NCBI GenBank assembly: GCA_900472925.1
Contig: UCJU01000013.1
Location: 30,093 to 90,395, forward strand
Direction: 5' to 3'
DNA length: 60,303 nucleotides
DNA from: Hyphomicrobiales bacterium
GTDB lineage: Bacteria; Pseudomonadota; Alphaproteobacteria; Rhizobiales; Rhizobiaceae
In this document: piece after piece, positions 9,065 to 19,153 of the stretch
How positions within the stretch are numbered: position 1 is the first letter of the stretch
How the letters are laid out: each line of letters starts with the position of its first letter
Position numbers and translations under genes: made by a program
The notes under the pieces: model-generated
Seen by the model: the letters and a program-made list of their open reading frames with translations, nothing else
What the model was told of the DNA's origin: nothing
The model's database searches: none

Positions 9065-9103
9065 AAGCGGCGCAGGCACCCGCGTTTTGCTGCCCGCCGC
9101 TTT
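9065..9103 (+). other. Intercistronic hairpin 2 between murF and mraY
   Basis: AAGCGGCG (9065-9072) is perfectly complementary to CGCCGCTT (9095-9102). An extra CAG/CTG pairing lies inside, across a two-base bulge. Only three T follow the stem, so any termination would be weak. It lies directly before the mraY ribosome-binding site (GAAAGG near 9115). Confidence 0.45.
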
Positions 9104-9126
9104 AACGGCCTTTTGAAAGGGCAAAC

Positions 9127-10227
9127 ATGCTGATCTGGCTCGTCGAACTGTCGGACAAAGTTCAAGTCTTCAACCTGTTCCGGTACATCACCTTCCGGGC
9201 GGGTGCGGCATTGTTCACGTCTGCGCTCATCGTCTTCCTGTTTGGCCCCGCTATCATCAATTCACTGCGCATTCGCCAGGGTAAGGGCCAGCCGATCCGT
9301 GCAGATGGCCCGCAGACCCATTTCAAGAAGGCCGGTACGCCGACCATGGGTGGACTGATGATCCTTGCGGGTATTCTCGGCGGTTCGCTGCTGTGGGGTG
9401 ACCTGTCCAACGTTTACGTCGTTGCGGTTCTGATGGTCACGCTTGGCTTCGGAGCCATCGGTTTCTACGATGACTATCTGAAGGTCACAAAGCAGAGTGA
9501 CAAGGGCTTTTCGGGCAAGGCGCGCCTTGGCATCGAATTCGTCATTGCCGCGATTGCCGTGTTTTTCATGATGGAAATAGCACTCGCCACCGCGCCACAT
9601 GGCGGGACGCTCGGAAGCTCGATTGCCTTTCCGTTCTTCAAGGAGTTCGTTGTCAATCTCGGCTATTTCTTCGTGCTGTTCGGCGCATTCGTGATCGTCG
9701 CTGCGGGCAATGCGGTTAACTTGACAGATGGTCTCGACGGTCTGGCCATCGTGCCGGTGATGATTGCGGCTGCGACCTTCGGCGTCATCTCCTACCTCGT
9801 CGGAAACGCCATTTTCGCCAATTACCTCCAGATCAATTTTGTGCCCGGAACGGGTGAACTTGCGGTTATCGTCGGTGCCGTCATCGGTGGCGGACTTGGC
9901 TTCCTGTGGTTCAATGCACCGCCTGCGGCCATCTTCATGGGTGACACCGGTTCGCTGGCGCTGGGTGGCCTGATTGGCTCCATCGCGGTTGCCGTCAAGC
10001 ACGAGATCGTCATGATCATCGTCGGTGGCCTCTTCGTCATGGAAACGCTGTCGGTCATCATTCAGGTGTTCTGGTTCAAGCGCACCGGCAGGCGTGTGTT
10101 CCTGATGGCGCCGATCCACCACCATTTCGAAAAGAAGGGCTGGACGGAAAGCCAGGTGGTTATCCGCTTCTGGATCATCTCCGTGGGTCTCGCCATGCTG
10201 GGCCTTGCAACGCTGAAACTGAGATAA
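9127..10227 (+). CDS. mraY: Phospho-MurNAc-pentapeptide translocase MraY
   Basis: Integral membrane enzyme that transfers phospho-MurNAc-pentapeptide from UDP to undecaprenyl phosphate, making lipid I. The 366-residue protein has about ten membrane segments. Hallmarks of the family are present: GTPTMGG near the first loop, the FYDDYLK acidic motif, [13 protein letters not shown], and the cytoplasmic histidine cluster PIHHHFE near the C-terminus. It is the first gene after the hairpin-containing gap, and murD follows after four bases. Length is typical. Confidence 0.97.
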   Translation: MLIWLVELSDKVQVFNLFRYITFRAGAALFTSALIVFLFGPAIINSLRIRQGKGQPIRADGPQTHFKKAGTPTMGGLMILAGILGGSLLWGDLSNVYVVAVLMVTLGFGAIGFYDDYLKVTKQSDKGFSGKARLGIEFVIAAIAVFFMMEIALATAPHGGTLGSSIAFPFFKEFVVNLGYFFVLFGAFVIVAAGNAVNLTDGLDGLAIVPVMIAAATFGVISYLVGNAIFANYLQINFVPGTGELAVIVGAVIGGGLGFLWFNAPPAAIFMGDTGSLALGGLIGSIAVAVKHEIVMIIVGGLFVMETLSVIIQVFWFKRTGRRVFLMAPIHHHFEKKGWTESQVVIRFWIISVGLAMLGLATLKLR

Positions 10228-10231
10228 TCGA

Positions 10232-11641
10232 ATGATCCCTGTCACCTCACTTGCTGGACAAAAGGTTGCCCTCTTCGGTCTCGGCGGCTCAGGCCTCGTT
10301 ACCGCGCGGGCGCTGGTCGCCGGTGGTGCGCAGGTGACGGCATTCGATGACAACCCGGATAGTGTCACCAAGGCTCAAGCCGAAGGTATTCACACGGCCG
10401 ATCTGCGCAGCCTTGACTGGTCGAAGCTTGCCGCTTTCGTGCTGGCACCCGGCGTGCCGTTGACGCATCCGAAGCCGCACTGGTCCGTCGATCTGGCGCG
10501 TGCGGCAGGCGTTGAGGTGATCGGCGATATCGAACTCTTCGTGCGTGAGCGCCGTGCGCATGCGCCGGATTGCCCGTTCATCGCGATTACCGGCACCAAC
10601 GGGAAATCCACCACGACGGCGCTGATTGCCCATATCCTGACATCCTCAGGCCGCGATACGCAGCTCGGTGGCAATATCGGTACAGCGATTTTAAGCCTTG
10701 AGCCGCCTAAACCGCAGCGCTTCTATGTGGTCGAATGCTCGTCCTACCAGATCGATCTGGCCCCGACGCTGAACCCGACCGCTGGCATTCTGCTCAACCT
10801 CACGCCCGACCACCTTGATCGTCACGGCACGATGCAGCATTATGCCGATATCAAGGAGCGGTTGGTCGCGGGCAGCGATACGGCCATTATTGGTGTCGAT
10901 GACAGCTATTGCACGCTGATCGCAGACCGCATCGAACGCGCTGGCGTCAAGGTGTCGAGGATTTCCAAGCGCCACGTGGTGGCGGACGGTCTCTATGCCG
11001 AGGGTAGCCGCATCATGAAGGCCGAGGGGGGGCAGTCCTCCCTGCTGGTCGATCTCGATGGTATCCAGACCTTGCGCGGCAGCCATAATGCCCAGAATGC
11101 AGCAGCGGCAATCGCTGCCTGCCTTGCGGTCGGGGTATCCGTCGATGAGGTGAAGGCGGGGCTGAACTCCTTCCCCGGTTTGAAACACCGCATGCAGCCG
11201 GTTGGCCGTCGTGGCAACGTGACCTTCGTCAATGACAGCAAGGCAACCAATGCGGATGCGGCGGCACCGGCTTTGTCCAGCTATGACCGGATTTACTGGA
11301 TTGCGGGCGGTCTGCCGAAGGCCGGCGGCATCAGCAGCCTTTCACCCCTGTTCTCCCACGTCGCAAAAGCGTATCTTATCGGCGAAGCAGCACCTGATTT
11401 TGCCGCAACGCTGGGTGAGAGCGTGCCCTACGAAATTGCAGGAACGCTCGACAAGGCCGTGGCGCATGCGGCAGCGGATGCGCAGGCGGATGGCAGAGAT
11501 GGAAATGTCGTGATGTTATCCCCGGCTTGCGCAAGCTTCGACCAGTACAAGAATTTCGAAATTCGTGGTGATTCGTTCGTTTCGCATGTCGCGGCACTGG
11601 ATGGCATCACGATGTTGGTTCGCTCGAACAAGGGAGGCTGA
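10232..11641 (+). CDS. murD: UDP-MurNAc-L-alanine:D-glutamate ligase MurD
   Basis: Cytoplasmic ATP-dependent ligase adding D-glutamate to UDP-MurNAc-L-Ala. The 469-residue product has an N-terminal Rossmann-like UDP-binding domain ([15 protein letters not shown]). The P-loop GTNGKSTTT starts at residue 121, with the [12 protein letters not shown] metal and substrate motif later. A C-terminal ligase domain has [15 protein letters not shown]. The start lies four bases after mraY, and ftsW begins four bases after the stop, so all three are probably read from one message. Confidence 0.97.
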   Translation: MIPVTSLAGQKVALFGLGGSGLVTARALVAGGAQVTAFDDNPDSVTKAQAEGIHTADLRSLDWSKLAAFVLAPGVPLTHPKPHWSVDLARAAGVEVIGDIELFVRERRAHAPDCPFIAITGTNGKSTTTALIAHILTSSGRDTQLGGNIGTAILSLEPPKPQRFYVVECSSYQIDLAPTLNPTAGILLNLTPDHLDRHGTMQHYADIKERLVAGSDTAIIGVDDSYCTLIADRIERAGVKVSRISKRHVVADGLYAEGSRIMKAEGGQSSLLVDLDGIQTLRGSHNAQNAAAAIAACLAVGVSVDEVKAGLNSFPGLKHRMQPVGRRGNVTFVNDSKATNADAAAPALSSYDRIYWIAGGLPKAGGISSLSPLFSHVAKAYLIGEAAPDFAATLGESVPYEIAGTLDKAVAHAAADAQADGRDGNVVMLSPACASFDQYKNFEIRGDSFVSHVAALDGITMLVRSNKGG

Positions 11642-11645
11642 AGAA

Positions 11646-12800
11646 ATGGTAAGCCGTATTGACCGTGGACCGGTCGCGGAATGGTTCTGGACCATCGACC
11701 GTTTCTTCCTGACGGCGTTCATTGCGCTGATGGGCATCGGCCTGATGCTGTCCTTTGCAGCGTCCCCTGCGGTCGCAGAGCGCATTGGCCTCAACAGCTT
11801 CTTCTTTGTGGAGCGTCAGGCCATGTTCATGGTGCCATCTTTGGCGATCATGCTCGGCCTGTCGTTTCTGTCGCCGCGTCAGGTGCGCCGTGTTGCGGTC
11901 ATCATGCTGATTGCCGCGCTGTTGATGATGATTTTTGCCCTGTTCTTCGGGATCGAAGTCAAGGGCGCGCGCCGCTGGATCTCCATCGGCTCCTTCTCCA
12001 TTCAGCCGTCCGAATTCATGAAGCCGGCCTTCGTGATCGTCTGTGCCTGGTTGTTTGCCGAGCGCGCCCGTCACCCTGAAATTCCCGGTAATCTCTTTGC
12101 CATCATCACCTTCGGCATCGTGGCAGCGCTTCTGATCGCGCAGCCGGACTTCGGTCAAACTATTCTGACGTCCGTTGTGTGGGGCGGCATGTTCTTCATG
12201 GCCGGTATTCCGTGGTTCTGGATCATCATGCTTGGCGGTCTCGGCGTCGGTGGTATCGTCACGGCCTATCTCATGCTGCCGCACGTGGCCGGTCGTATCG
12301 ACCGGTTCTGGACGGGCGAGGGCGACACCTTCCAGGTGGATACGGCCCGTGAAGCCATCATTCGTGGCAACTGGTTCGGCCAGGGGCCCGGCGAAGGCAT
12401 CGTCAAGCGTATCATCCCAGACAGCCACACCGACTTTATCTTCTCCGTTGCGGCGGAAGAGTTCGGCATTCTGTTCTGCATGCTGCTCGTCGGCATCTTC
12501 GCTTTCATCGTATTGCGGGGCTTGAGCCACGCCTTCAAGGAAAAGGATGACTTCGTCCGTTTCGCCGTCGCCGGTCTCGTGCTGCAGATCGGTATGCAGT
12601 CGATGATCAATATCGGTGTTAATCTGGAACTCATGCCTGCCAAGGGCATGACCCTGCCACTAATTTCCTATGGCGGTTCTTCCATGATGGCGATTTGCGT
12701 GACTGCCGGTTTCCTGCTGGCGTTGACCCGCCATCGCCCTGAAAAACGTGCGCAGGAGCGCAGTTTCTTCCGGGTCAATGCAGGCCTTCCTGCGGAGTAA
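11646..12800 (+). CDS. ftsW: Septal peptidoglycan glycosyltransferase FtsW
   Basis: SEDS-family polytopic membrane protein that polymerises glycan strands from lipid II at the septum, paired with FtsI. The product has 384 residues and about ten membrane helices. Diagnostic sequences are [27 protein letters not shown] and the late motif [17 protein letters not shown]. The frame is open upstream into murD, but the ATG at 11646, four bases after the murD stop, gives a normal SEDS N-terminus. murG follows after four bases. Confidence 0.96.
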   Translation: MVSRIDRGPVAEWFWTIDRFFLTAFIALMGIGLMLSFAASPAVAERIGLNSFFFVERQAMFMVPSLAIMLGLSFLSPRQVRRVAVIMLIAALLMMIFALFFGIEVKGARRWISIGSFSIQPSEFMKPAFVIVCAWLFAERARHPEIPGNLFAIITFGIVAALLIAQPDFGQTILTSVVWGGMFFMAGIPWFWIIMLGGLGVGGIVTAYLMLPHVAGRIDRFWTGEGDTFQVDTAREAIIRGNWFGQGPGEGIVKRIIPDSHTDFIFSVAAEEFGILFCMLLVGIFAFIVLRGLSHAFKEKDDFVRFAVAGLVLQIGMQSMINIGVNLELMPAKGMTLPLISYGGSSMMAICVTAGFLLALTRHRPEKRAQERSFFRVNAGLPAE

Positions 12801-12804
12801 AAAT

Positions 12805-13941
12805 ATGAGCAAAGGTATTGTTCTGCTAGCCGCCGGGGGAACCGGCGGCCATGTGTTTCCGGCAGAGGCGCTGGCATACGAGTTGAAAGCGCGCGGCTAT
12901 TCAGTGCATCTGGTGACCGACAGCCGCGCCGAACGTTACGCTGGCAAATTTCCCGCCGACGAAATCCACGTCGTGCCATCGGCCACCATCGGCTCCAAGA
13001 ACCCCATTTCCGTTGCCAAGGCATTGCTGAAACTGTGGACCGGCCTTCGTGCCGCCCGCCGTCTCGTAACCAAGCTAGAGCCGGTGGCCGTTGTCGGCTT
13101 TGGTGGCTACCCGACCGTGCCGCCGCTTCTGGCGTCGACCGGCCTTGGTGTGCCGTCGCTGATTCACGAACAGAACGCCGTGATGGGCCGCGCCAATAAG
13201 GCGCTGGCCAAGCGCGTGAAGGCTATAGCGGGTGGTTTTCTGCCTGAGACGCAAGGGGAATATGCTGCCAAGACGGTGACGACGGGCAACCCCGTGCGTC
13301 CTGCCGTTCTGACCGCTGCCGATGTGGCCTATACGCCGTCCCATCCCGGTGAGCCGTTTCAACTGGTCGTCTTCGGTGGAAGTCAGGGCGCGCAGTTCTT
13401 TTCCGGTGCCGTTCCTGCGGCGATCTGCCTGATGCCAAATGACATGCGGTCCCGCATTTCGGTGACACAGCAGGCGCGACCCGAGGACAAGGACAGCGTC
13501 ATCGCCTCCTACAAGAAGCTGGGTGTCTCCGCAGATGTTTCGCCGTTCTTTGGCGATATGGCAGAGCGCATCGCCGGGTCCGATCTTGTCATCAGCCGTT
13601 CCGGGGCTTCGACGGTTTCCGAACTTTCGGTCATCGGTCGCCCGTCTGTTCTCGTTCCCTATCCGCATGCGCTGGATCATGATCAGGCGGCCAATGCCGC
13701 AGCCCTTTCGGCAGCGGGTGGGGCCAGCGTTATCAAGCAGTCGGAACTGACACCGCAGAAATTGTCTTCGCTGCTCAGCGATGCCATGAACGACCCCGAA
13801 CGATTGGCAAGCACGGCAGCGGCTGCGAAAGCAACCGGCAAGCCGAATGCCGCTGGCGCTCTTGCTGATCTCGTCGAAGCTATTGCGCGGGGACAGCCGG
13901 TGGCGCAATTCAAAACAAAAAATAAAGGAGTGCATCCATGA
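12805..13941 (+). CDS. murG: Lipid II synthase MurG (GlcNAc transferase)
   Basis: Membrane-associated GT-B glycosyltransferase that adds GlcNAc from UDP-GlcNAc to lipid I on the inner face of the cytoplasmic membrane. The 378-residue protein begins with the glycine-rich loop [10 protein letters not shown] (from residue 11) and has a second loop, [11 protein letters not shown]. The UDP-GlcNAc-binding signature [11 protein letters not shown] follows. Upstream in-frame codons lie inside ftsW, so the ATG at 12805 was chosen. The stop codon overlaps the murC start as ATGA, suggesting coupled translation. Confidence 0.97.
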   Translation: MSKGIVLLAAGGTGGHVFPAEALAYELKARGYSVHLVTDSRAERYAGKFPADEIHVVPSATIGSKNPISVAKALLKLWTGLRAARRLVTKLEPVAVVGFGGYPTVPPLLASTGLGVPSLIHEQNAVMGRANKALAKRVKAIAGGFLPETQGEYAAKTVTTGNPVRPAVLTAADVAYTPSHPGEPFQLVVFGGSQGAQFFSGAVPAAICLMPNDMRSRISVTQQARPEDKDSVIASYKKLGVSADVSPFFGDMAERIAGSDLVISRSGASTVSELSVIGRPSVLVPYPHALDHDQAANAAALSAAGGASVIKQSELTPQKLSSLLSDAMNDPERLASTAAAAKATGKPNAAGALADLVEAIARGQPVAQFKTKNKGVHP

Positions 13942-15353
13942 AGATGCCGAAAGCCATTGGTCTTGTCCATTTCATCGGAATTGGCGGGATCGGCATGAGC
14001 GGCATTGCCGAGGTTTTGCACAATCTCGGCCATCGCGTTCAGGGTTCCGATCAGGCAGACAGCGCCAATGTGCAGCGTCTGCGTGACAAGGGCATCGACG
14101 TTTTCGTCGGCCACACGGCGGACAACCTCGGCGATGCCGAAGTCGTGGTCGTTTCCACCGCCATCAAAAAGAACAACCCCGAACTGATCGCGGCGCGTGA
14201 AAAGCACCTGCCGATCGTTCGCCGTGCCGAAATGCTGGCCGAACTCATGCGCTTCCGCAATGCCATCGCCATTGGCGGCACGCATGGCAAGACGACGACG
14301 ACCTCCATGGTCGCGACGCTGCTGGAAGCGGGCAATCTCGATCCGACCGTCATCAATGGCGGTATCATCAACGCTTACGGCACCAATGCGCGCATGGGTG
14401 AGGGCGAGTGGATGGTGGTCGAAGCCGACGAATCGGATGGCACGTTCCTGAAGCTGCCCGCCGACGTTGCCGTCATCACCAATATCGACCCCGAGCATCT
14501 CGACCATTACGGCAATTTCGATGCCGTGCGCGAGGCCTTCCGTCAGTTCGTGGAGAACGTGCCGTTCTATGGTTTCGGCGTGCTGTGCATCGACCATCCC
14601 GAAGTGCAGACACTCGTGGGCAAGATCGAGGACCGCAAGGTCATCACTTACGGTGAAAACCCGCAGGCCGATGTGCGTTTCTCCAATGTTCGCATCGATG
14701 GCACGCGCTCGATTTTCGACGTCGAAATCCGCCGTCGCCGCACCGGCAAGGTCTTCAACTTTACCGATCTCGTGCTGCCGATGCCCGGTCGTCACAACGT
14801 GTCGAACGCGACGGCGGCCATTGCCGTTGCCAACCGTCTTGGTATTTCGGTCGAAGACATCAAGAAGGGGCTGGCCTCCTTCGGTGGCGTCAAGCGCCGG
14901 TTTACGCTGACGGGTGAGTCCAACGGCGTGCAGGTCTTCGATGATTACGGCCACCATCCGGTCGAGATCAAAGCGGTGCTGAAGGCTGCGCGTGAGGCTT
15001 GCAGCGGGCGCATCATCGCCGTGCATCAGCCGCACCGCTATTCGCGTCTTTCCAGCCTGTTTGAAGATTTTGCACATTGTTTCAACGATGCTGACACAAT
15101 TCTTCTTGCTCCGGTCTATGCGGCGGGCGAAGATGCAATCCAGGGTGTGAACTCCGAGACGCTTGTTTCAGCCACACGGGCTGCCGGTCATCGCGATGCT
15201 CGCTATCTCAACTCCCGCGACGATCTGGCCAGGACTGTCGCATCTATCGCGAAGCCGGGTGATTTCGTGGTTCTTTTGGGGGCAGGTAATATTACGCAAT
15301 GGGCAGCGGCGCTGCCCTCGGAATTGGATAGCATATCAGGAAAGTCTGCATGA
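13938..15353 (+). CDS. murC: UDP-N-acetylmuramate:L-alanine ligase MurC
   Basis: First amino-acid-adding enzyme of stem peptide synthesis, joining L-alanine to UDP-MurNAc with ATP. The 471-residue protein shows the N-terminal glycine-rich loop [14 protein letters not shown], the ATP loop GTHGKTTT at 114-121, the EADESDGTF segment and the C-terminal [10 protein letters not shown] motif. Both ends overlap neighbours as ATGA (murG before, murB after), so the three cistrons appear tightly coupled. Confidence 0.97.
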   Translation: MKMPKAIGLVHFIGIGGIGMSGIAEVLHNLGHRVQGSDQADSANVQRLRDKGIDVFVGHTADNLGDAEVVVVSTAIKKNNPELIAAREKHLPIVRRAEMLAELMRFRNAIAIGGTHGKTTTTSMVATLLEAGNLDPTVINGGIINAYGTNARMGEGEWMVVEADESDGTFLKLPADVAVITNIDPEHLDHYGNFDAVREAFRQFVENVPFYGFGVLCIDHPEVQTLVGKIEDRKVITYGENPQADVRFSNVRIDGTRSIFDVEIRRRRTGKVFNFTDLVLPMPGRHNVSNATAAIAVANRLGISVEDIKKGLASFGGVKRRFTLTGESNGVQVFDDYGHHPVEIKAVLKAAREACSGRIIAVHQPHRYSRLSSLFEDFAHCFNDADTILLAPVYAAGEDAIQGVNSETLVSATRAAGHRDARYLNSRDDLARTVASIAKPGDFVVLLGAGNITQWAAALPSELDSISGKSA

Positions 15354-16315
15354 GACAGGTGGATGGGGTAAAGTTGCTGGAGAGACTCGGCGACGGAGTA
15401 AAGGAACTCAGGGGACGTTTGACGCCGGATTCGCCGATGGATCGCGTAACGTGGTTCAGAGCAGGTGGTCTGGCGGAACTGATGTTCCAGCCCCATGATA
15501 CGGACGACCTTATCGCATTCCTCAAAATTCTGCCCGAAGACGTTCCGCTGACGGTTGTCGGTGTCGGTTCGAACCTGCTGGTTCGTGACGGTGGCATTCC
15601 CGGTGTCGTCGTGCGCCTGTCCGCCAAGGGCTTTGGTCAGGTCGAACTGGCGGGCGAAAACCGCATCAAGGCCGGTGCCATCTGCCCGGACAAGCATATC
15701 TCTGCCATGGCCATGGATAACGGCATAGGCGGGTTTCATTTCTACTATGGCATTCCCGGCTCCATCGGTGGCGCGTTGCGCATGAACGCCGGTGCCAATG
15801 GTGGCGAAACACGCGACCGCGTGGTGGAAGTCTATGCGGTCGACCGCAAGGGCAACAGCCACGTGCTGTCCAATGCCGACATGGGCTACAGCTATCGTCA
15901 TTCGGAAGCGTCTAAGGACCTGATCTTCACTGGGGCGCTGTTTGAAGGGCATCCCGAAGACCGCGCGAAAATCCGTGCGGACATGGATGCGGTTCGCCTT
16001 CACCGTGAAACGGTTCAGCCCATCCGCGAAAAGACCGGCGGCTCGACCTTCAAGAATCCCGAGGGACACTCGGCCTGGAGCCTCATCGATGAGGCCGGCG
16101 GTCGCGGCATGGTCATCGGCGGCGCGCAGATGTCATCGCTGCACTGCAATTTCATGATCAACACCGGCCATGCGACTGGTTATGATCTGGAGTATCTCGG
16201 CGAAGCAGTGCGCAAGCGCGTGTTCGAACATGCAGGCGTTCGCCTGGAATGGGAAATCAAGCGACTGGGATTGTTCATGCCGGGACGTGAGGTTGAGCCG
16301 TTTTTCGGGGCGTGA
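15350..16315 (+). CDS. murB: UDP-N-acetylenolpyruvoylglucosamine reductase MurB
   Basis: FAD- and NADPH-dependent reductase that makes UDP-MurNAc from enolpyruvyl-UDP-GlcNAc. The 321-residue protein has the FAD-binding (PCMH-type) start [30 protein letters not shown] and the [16 protein letters not shown] loop. The catalytic serine motif is in [13 protein letters not shown]. Length fits the shorter type found in alphaproteobacteria. It is the last gene of the first dcw block. Its stop is followed about 30 bases later by a strong bidirectional terminator. Confidence 0.96.
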   Translation: MRQVDGVKLLERLGDGVKELRGRLTPDSPMDRVTWFRAGGLAELMFQPHDTDDLIAFLKILPEDVPLTVVGVGSNLLVRDGGIPGVVVRLSAKGFGQVELAGENRIKAGAICPDKHISAMAMDNGIGGFHFYYGIPGSIGGALRMNAGANGGETRDRVVEVYAVDRKGNSHVLSNADMGYSYRHSEASKDLIFTGALFEGHPEDRAKIRADMDAVRLHRETVQPIREKTGGSTFKNPEGHSAWSLIDEAGGRGMVIGGAQMSSLHCNFMINTGHATGYDLEYLGEAVRKRVFEHAGVRLEWEIKRLGLFMPGREVEPFFGA

Positions 16316-16344
16316 TTCACCCGAAAACACGAAATTCAAAGCAT

Positions 16345-16382
16345 AAAAAACCCGCGAAGTCAGTGACTTCGCGGGTTTTTCT
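16345..16382. terminator. Bidirectional intrinsic terminator (murB / transporter)
   Basis: A perfect inverted repeat has AACCCGCGAAGTC on the left and GACTTCGCGGGTT on the right around a tiny loop. It has six A before it and five or more T after it, so it works on both strands. It separates the + strand murB from the converging - strand transporter gene. Confidence 0.93.
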
Positions 16383-16400
16383 TTGTGTTTGATTCAAGGC

Positions 16401-17705
16401 TTAGACCTTGTCTTTGCCGGACATCAGAATGCAGGCCAGCGTGATGATGGCGGCTGCGCAGAGGTAATAGCCGACATAGGTCATGCCGTAGTTCACCTGC
16501 AGCCAAGTGGCGATATAGGGTGCGAGCGACGCACCGAAAATGCCGGCCATGTTGAAGGTGATCGACGAGCCGGTATAGCGCACCGTGGTCGGGAAGGGGG
16601 CAGCAAGTGCCGTTCCGATCAGACCATAGGTCATGCCCATCAGCGCCATGGAAAGAGCTGCGAACACGAAGATGGAGCCTTCGCTACCGCTCATCAGGCT
16701 TGGCAGCAGGAACGAGAACGCCGCGATCAGCACGGTGGTGAGGATCAGGATCTCGCGACGACCGAAGCGCTCGGCCAGCTTGCCGGCGAAGGGAATGAAC
16801 AGACCGAAAACGATCGAGCCGACAATCTGGATTTCCAGAGCGTCGAGGAACGGAATCTTCAGGATCTTGACGTTGTAGGACAGGAGGTAAGCGGTGCCGA
16901 TGTAGAACAGCACGAAGGTGGCGAGTGCCACGAATGTGCCGAGCGCCAGGCTGCGCTTGTGGTTGCGGAACAGCTCTGCGACCGGAACGGCAACGCGCTC
17001 GTGGCTGTCGATGGCTTTCTGGAACGCAGGTGTTTCCGTGATTGACAAGCGAACCCAGAGACCGACGGCGATCAGGATGATCGACGCGACAAAAGGAATA
17101 CGCCAGCCCCAGCTCAAAAGCGCTTCTTGTGACATGAAGTGCAGCAGAATCCAGAAGACGCCAGACGACAGGAACAGACCGAGCGGTGCACCAAGCTGCG
17201 GGAACATACCGTACCAGCTGCGCTTGCCGGGAGGAGCATTTTCCGTCGCCAGAAGAACAGCGCCACCCCATTCACCGCCAAGGCCGAAGCCCTGACCGAA
17301 ACGGCACAGCGCCAGAAGCAGCGGTGCGAGCACACCTGCGGTTTCATAGGTCGGCAGCAGACCGATGATGACGGTGGAAACGCCCATCGTCAAAAGGGCG
17401 GCGACAAGCGTCGTCTTGCGGCCAATGCGGTCGCCGTAATGGCCGAACACCACGGCACCCAAGGGGCGGGCGAAGAAGGCGATGGAGAAGGTGGCGAAAG
17501 ATGCCAGAAGCGCCGTCATCGGGTCGTTGTTCGGGAAGAACAGCGTCGGAAACACGAGCACTGCGGCAGTCGCGTAGACGTAGAAATCGAAGAATTCGAT
17601 GGTCGTGCCGACCACGCTGGCAGTAAGAACTCGTGCAGGCGAATTTGTCTTTACATCGTTCGGAGTGTCAGCGGTCGGCGATATTTTAGATATCGCGTCG
17701 GTCAT
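16401..17705 (-). CDS. MFS transporter, metabolite:H+ symporter (MHS) family
   Basis: Predicted inner-membrane proton symporter of the major facilitator superfamily with about 12 helices and 434 residues. The MHS-type start TIEFFDFYVY and the MFS motif A, DRIGRKTTLVAAL, after helix 2 place it with ShiA/ProP/KgtP-like carriers of organic acids or osmolytes. GFGLGGEWGGAVLLATENAP is also typical of this family. The frame could begin at a GTG at 17732, but the ATG at 17705 precedes the usual MHS N-terminus and has GGAA upstream. The gene is inverted within the dcw cluster and interrupts murB from ddl. Substrate is unknown. Confidence 0.85.
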   Translation of the reverse strand: MTDAISKISPTADTPNDVKTNSPARVLTASVVGTTIEFFDFYVYATAAVLVFPTLFFPNNDPMTALLASFATFSIAFFARPLGAVVFGHYGDRIGRKTTLVAALLTMGVSTVIIGLLPTYETAGVLAPLLLALCRFGQGFGLGGEWGGAVLLATENAPPGKRSWYGMFPQLGAPLGLFLSSGVFWILLHFMSQEALLSWGWRIPFVASIILIAVGLWVRLSITETPAFQKAIDSHERVAVPVAELFRNHKRSLALGTFVALATFVLFYIGTAYLLSYNVKILKIPFLDALEIQIVGSIVFGLFIPFAGKLAERFGRREILILTTVLIAAFSFLLPSLMSGSEGSIFVFAALSMALMGMTYGLIGTALAAPFPTTVRYTGSSITFNMAGIFGASLAPYIATWLQVNYGMTYVGYYLCAAAIITLACILMSGKDKV

Positions 17706-18226
17706 TGTTTGGATTCCGTTGTTAAGTAACACTTATCACTGTTGAAGAGATTGCGGTCCGTTAGCGCAATTTTCCGTCTTTTGGAACGCCTGAAACGCAA
17801 TATCTCACAAAAAGATGGGATTTGGAGGCCTGATTCTGATCCAAGACGTGATGAATCGCGCGTCACGTTCGGATGCCGCATATGCCGGCTTGCGCTTCCG
17901 AAATTGCCTGGGGAAAAGAAGGTCACGTTAACGAATCGATCTTGCTTTTCAGCGTTTGGCTTCAAGCGCACGCAACTGTTTTATTTTATAATCTTCGAAT
18001 TCTGAATCTTGCATTGCGCACAACTCTCTGATTCCAAGGAAGGAATCCGAACCTCGTGTGATTCTTTAACAAAAATTGCATCTGGCTTGGCTTCGGTTAA
18101 CGAAAGTAAACACTTCATTAACCTTAATGCCGCTTAAGTGTTTGGAACGGAGCGGGCGAGCGAATCGTGGAGCAGTTCGGTGCTCCCTGGGTTTCGTCCG
18201 AGTGTTTTTTTGTGTCAGAGGTTTTT
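17706..18226. other. Intergenic region with divergent promoters (transporter / ddl)
   Basis: About 520 bases without a credible gene; an 87-codon frame at 17742-18005 has no recognisable protein character. The right part is AT-rich and holds several TTAA motifs: TTAAC at 18066, GGTTAACG at 18095-18102 followed by GTAAAC, and TTAACC-TTAA at 18118-18127. These resemble CtrA half-sites and are where the ddl-ftsQ-ftsA-ftsZ promoter would be expected. The minus-strand transporter is probably also driven from the left side. Confidence 0.5.
18095..18128 (+). promoter_or_regulatory. Cluster of TTAA boxes, possible CtrA region before ddl-ftsQA
   Basis: TTAA at 18097 and 18118 are 21 bp apart, two helical turns, and another follows at 18124. 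CtrA is known to control ftsQA and ftsZ in Caulobacter. None of these is a full TTAA-N7-TTAA match, so binding is only a possibility. Confidence 0.28.
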
Positions 18227-19153
18227 ATGAGCGGCAAGCACGTAGCTGTTCTTATGGGTGGGTTTTCTTCCGAGCGGCCAGTCAGCCTCTCGTCCGGAGA
18301 GGCTTGCGCATCGGCTCTGGAAGGCGAGGGCTTTCAGGTTACGCGGATAGACGTGGACCGTGATGTTGCCGCCACGCTTTCGCGGCTGCGGCCGGACGTC
18401 GTTTTCAATGCGTTGCACGGCCCCTTCGGTGAAGACGGCACCATTCAGGGCATTCTCGAATATCTTGAAATTCCCTACACCCATTCCGGCGTGCTGGCCT
18501 CTTCTCTGGCCATGGACAAATCGAGGGCGAAGAAAATTGCGGCTGCATCCGGCATGCCGGTTGCTGCTGAAAAGGTCATGAGCCGTTTTGACATCGGCAA
18601 TCAGCACCCCATGAAGCCGCCTTACGTCGTAAAGCCCGTGCGTGAGGGCTCCAGCTTCGGCGTCGTGATGGTTCAGGAAGATCAGTCGCACCCGCCGCAG
18701 GTCATCGGCTCCTCTGAATGGCGCTACGGCGACGAGGTCATGGTCGAGCGCTATATCCACGGTCGCGAGTTCACCTGCGGTGTGATGAATGGCGAGGCTC
18801 TGGGTGTGACAGAAGTCGTACCGGTGGGGCATGCCTTTTACGATTACGATGCGAAATATGCCAAAGGTGGCTCAAAACACGTCATTCCCGCGGAAATTTC
18901 ACCAAAAATTTACCAAAAAATTCAATCATTGGCGGTTATGGCGCATCAGGTGATCGGGTGCCGTGGCGTGAGCCGTTCGGACTTCCGCTACGACGACCGT
19001 TTCTCAGAAGAAGGCGAACTTATCTGGCTTGAGGTCAACACCCAGCCGGGTATGACGCCAACCTCCCTCGTGCCCGAAATGGCAGCTCATGCCGGACACA
19101 CCTTTGGTGATTTGGTCCGGTGGATGGTGGAGGACGCATCGTGTTTGCGATGA
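18227..19153 (+). CDS. ddl: D-alanine:D-alanine ligase Ddl (DdlB type)
   Basis: ATP-grasp enzyme that makes the D-Ala-D-Ala dipeptide used by MurF. The 308-residue protein begins with [17 protein letters not shown]. It has [12 protein letters not shown], the [17 protein letters not shown]-binding strand, and C-terminal [17 protein letters not shown] with the metal-binding and substrate-binding residues. The frame is open to 18167, but those 20 extra residues do not fit the family and the ATG at 18227 starts just before the conserved first strand. It opens the second dcw block, and ftsQ starts inside its last codons. Confidence 0.95.
   Translation: MSGKHVAVLMGGFSSERPVSLSSGEACASALEGEGFQVTRIDVDRDVAATLSRLRPDVVFNALHGPFGEDGTIQGILEYLEIPYTHSGVLASSLAMDKSRAKKIAAASGMPVAAEKVMSRFDIGNQHPMKPPYVVKPVREGSSFGVVMVQEDQSHPPQVIGSSEWRYGDEVMVERYIHGREFTCGVMNGEALGVTEVVPVGHAFYDYDAKYAKGGSKHVIPAEISPKIYQKIQSLAVMAHQVIGCRGVSRSDFRYDDRFSEEGELIWLEVNTQPGMTPTSLVPEMAAHAGHTFGDLVRWMVEDASCLR
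19129..19133 (+). promoter_or_regulatory. Ribosome-binding site deciding the ftsQ start
   Basis: GGAGG lies seven bases before the GTG at 19141 but 16 bases before the ATG at 19150. This favours the GTG as the ftsQ initiation codon. Confidence 0.65.

Noticed and set aside
17742..18005. 87-codon frame between the transporter and ddl
   Set aside because: No ribosome-binding site, no domain and irregular codon use; treated as promoter DNA.
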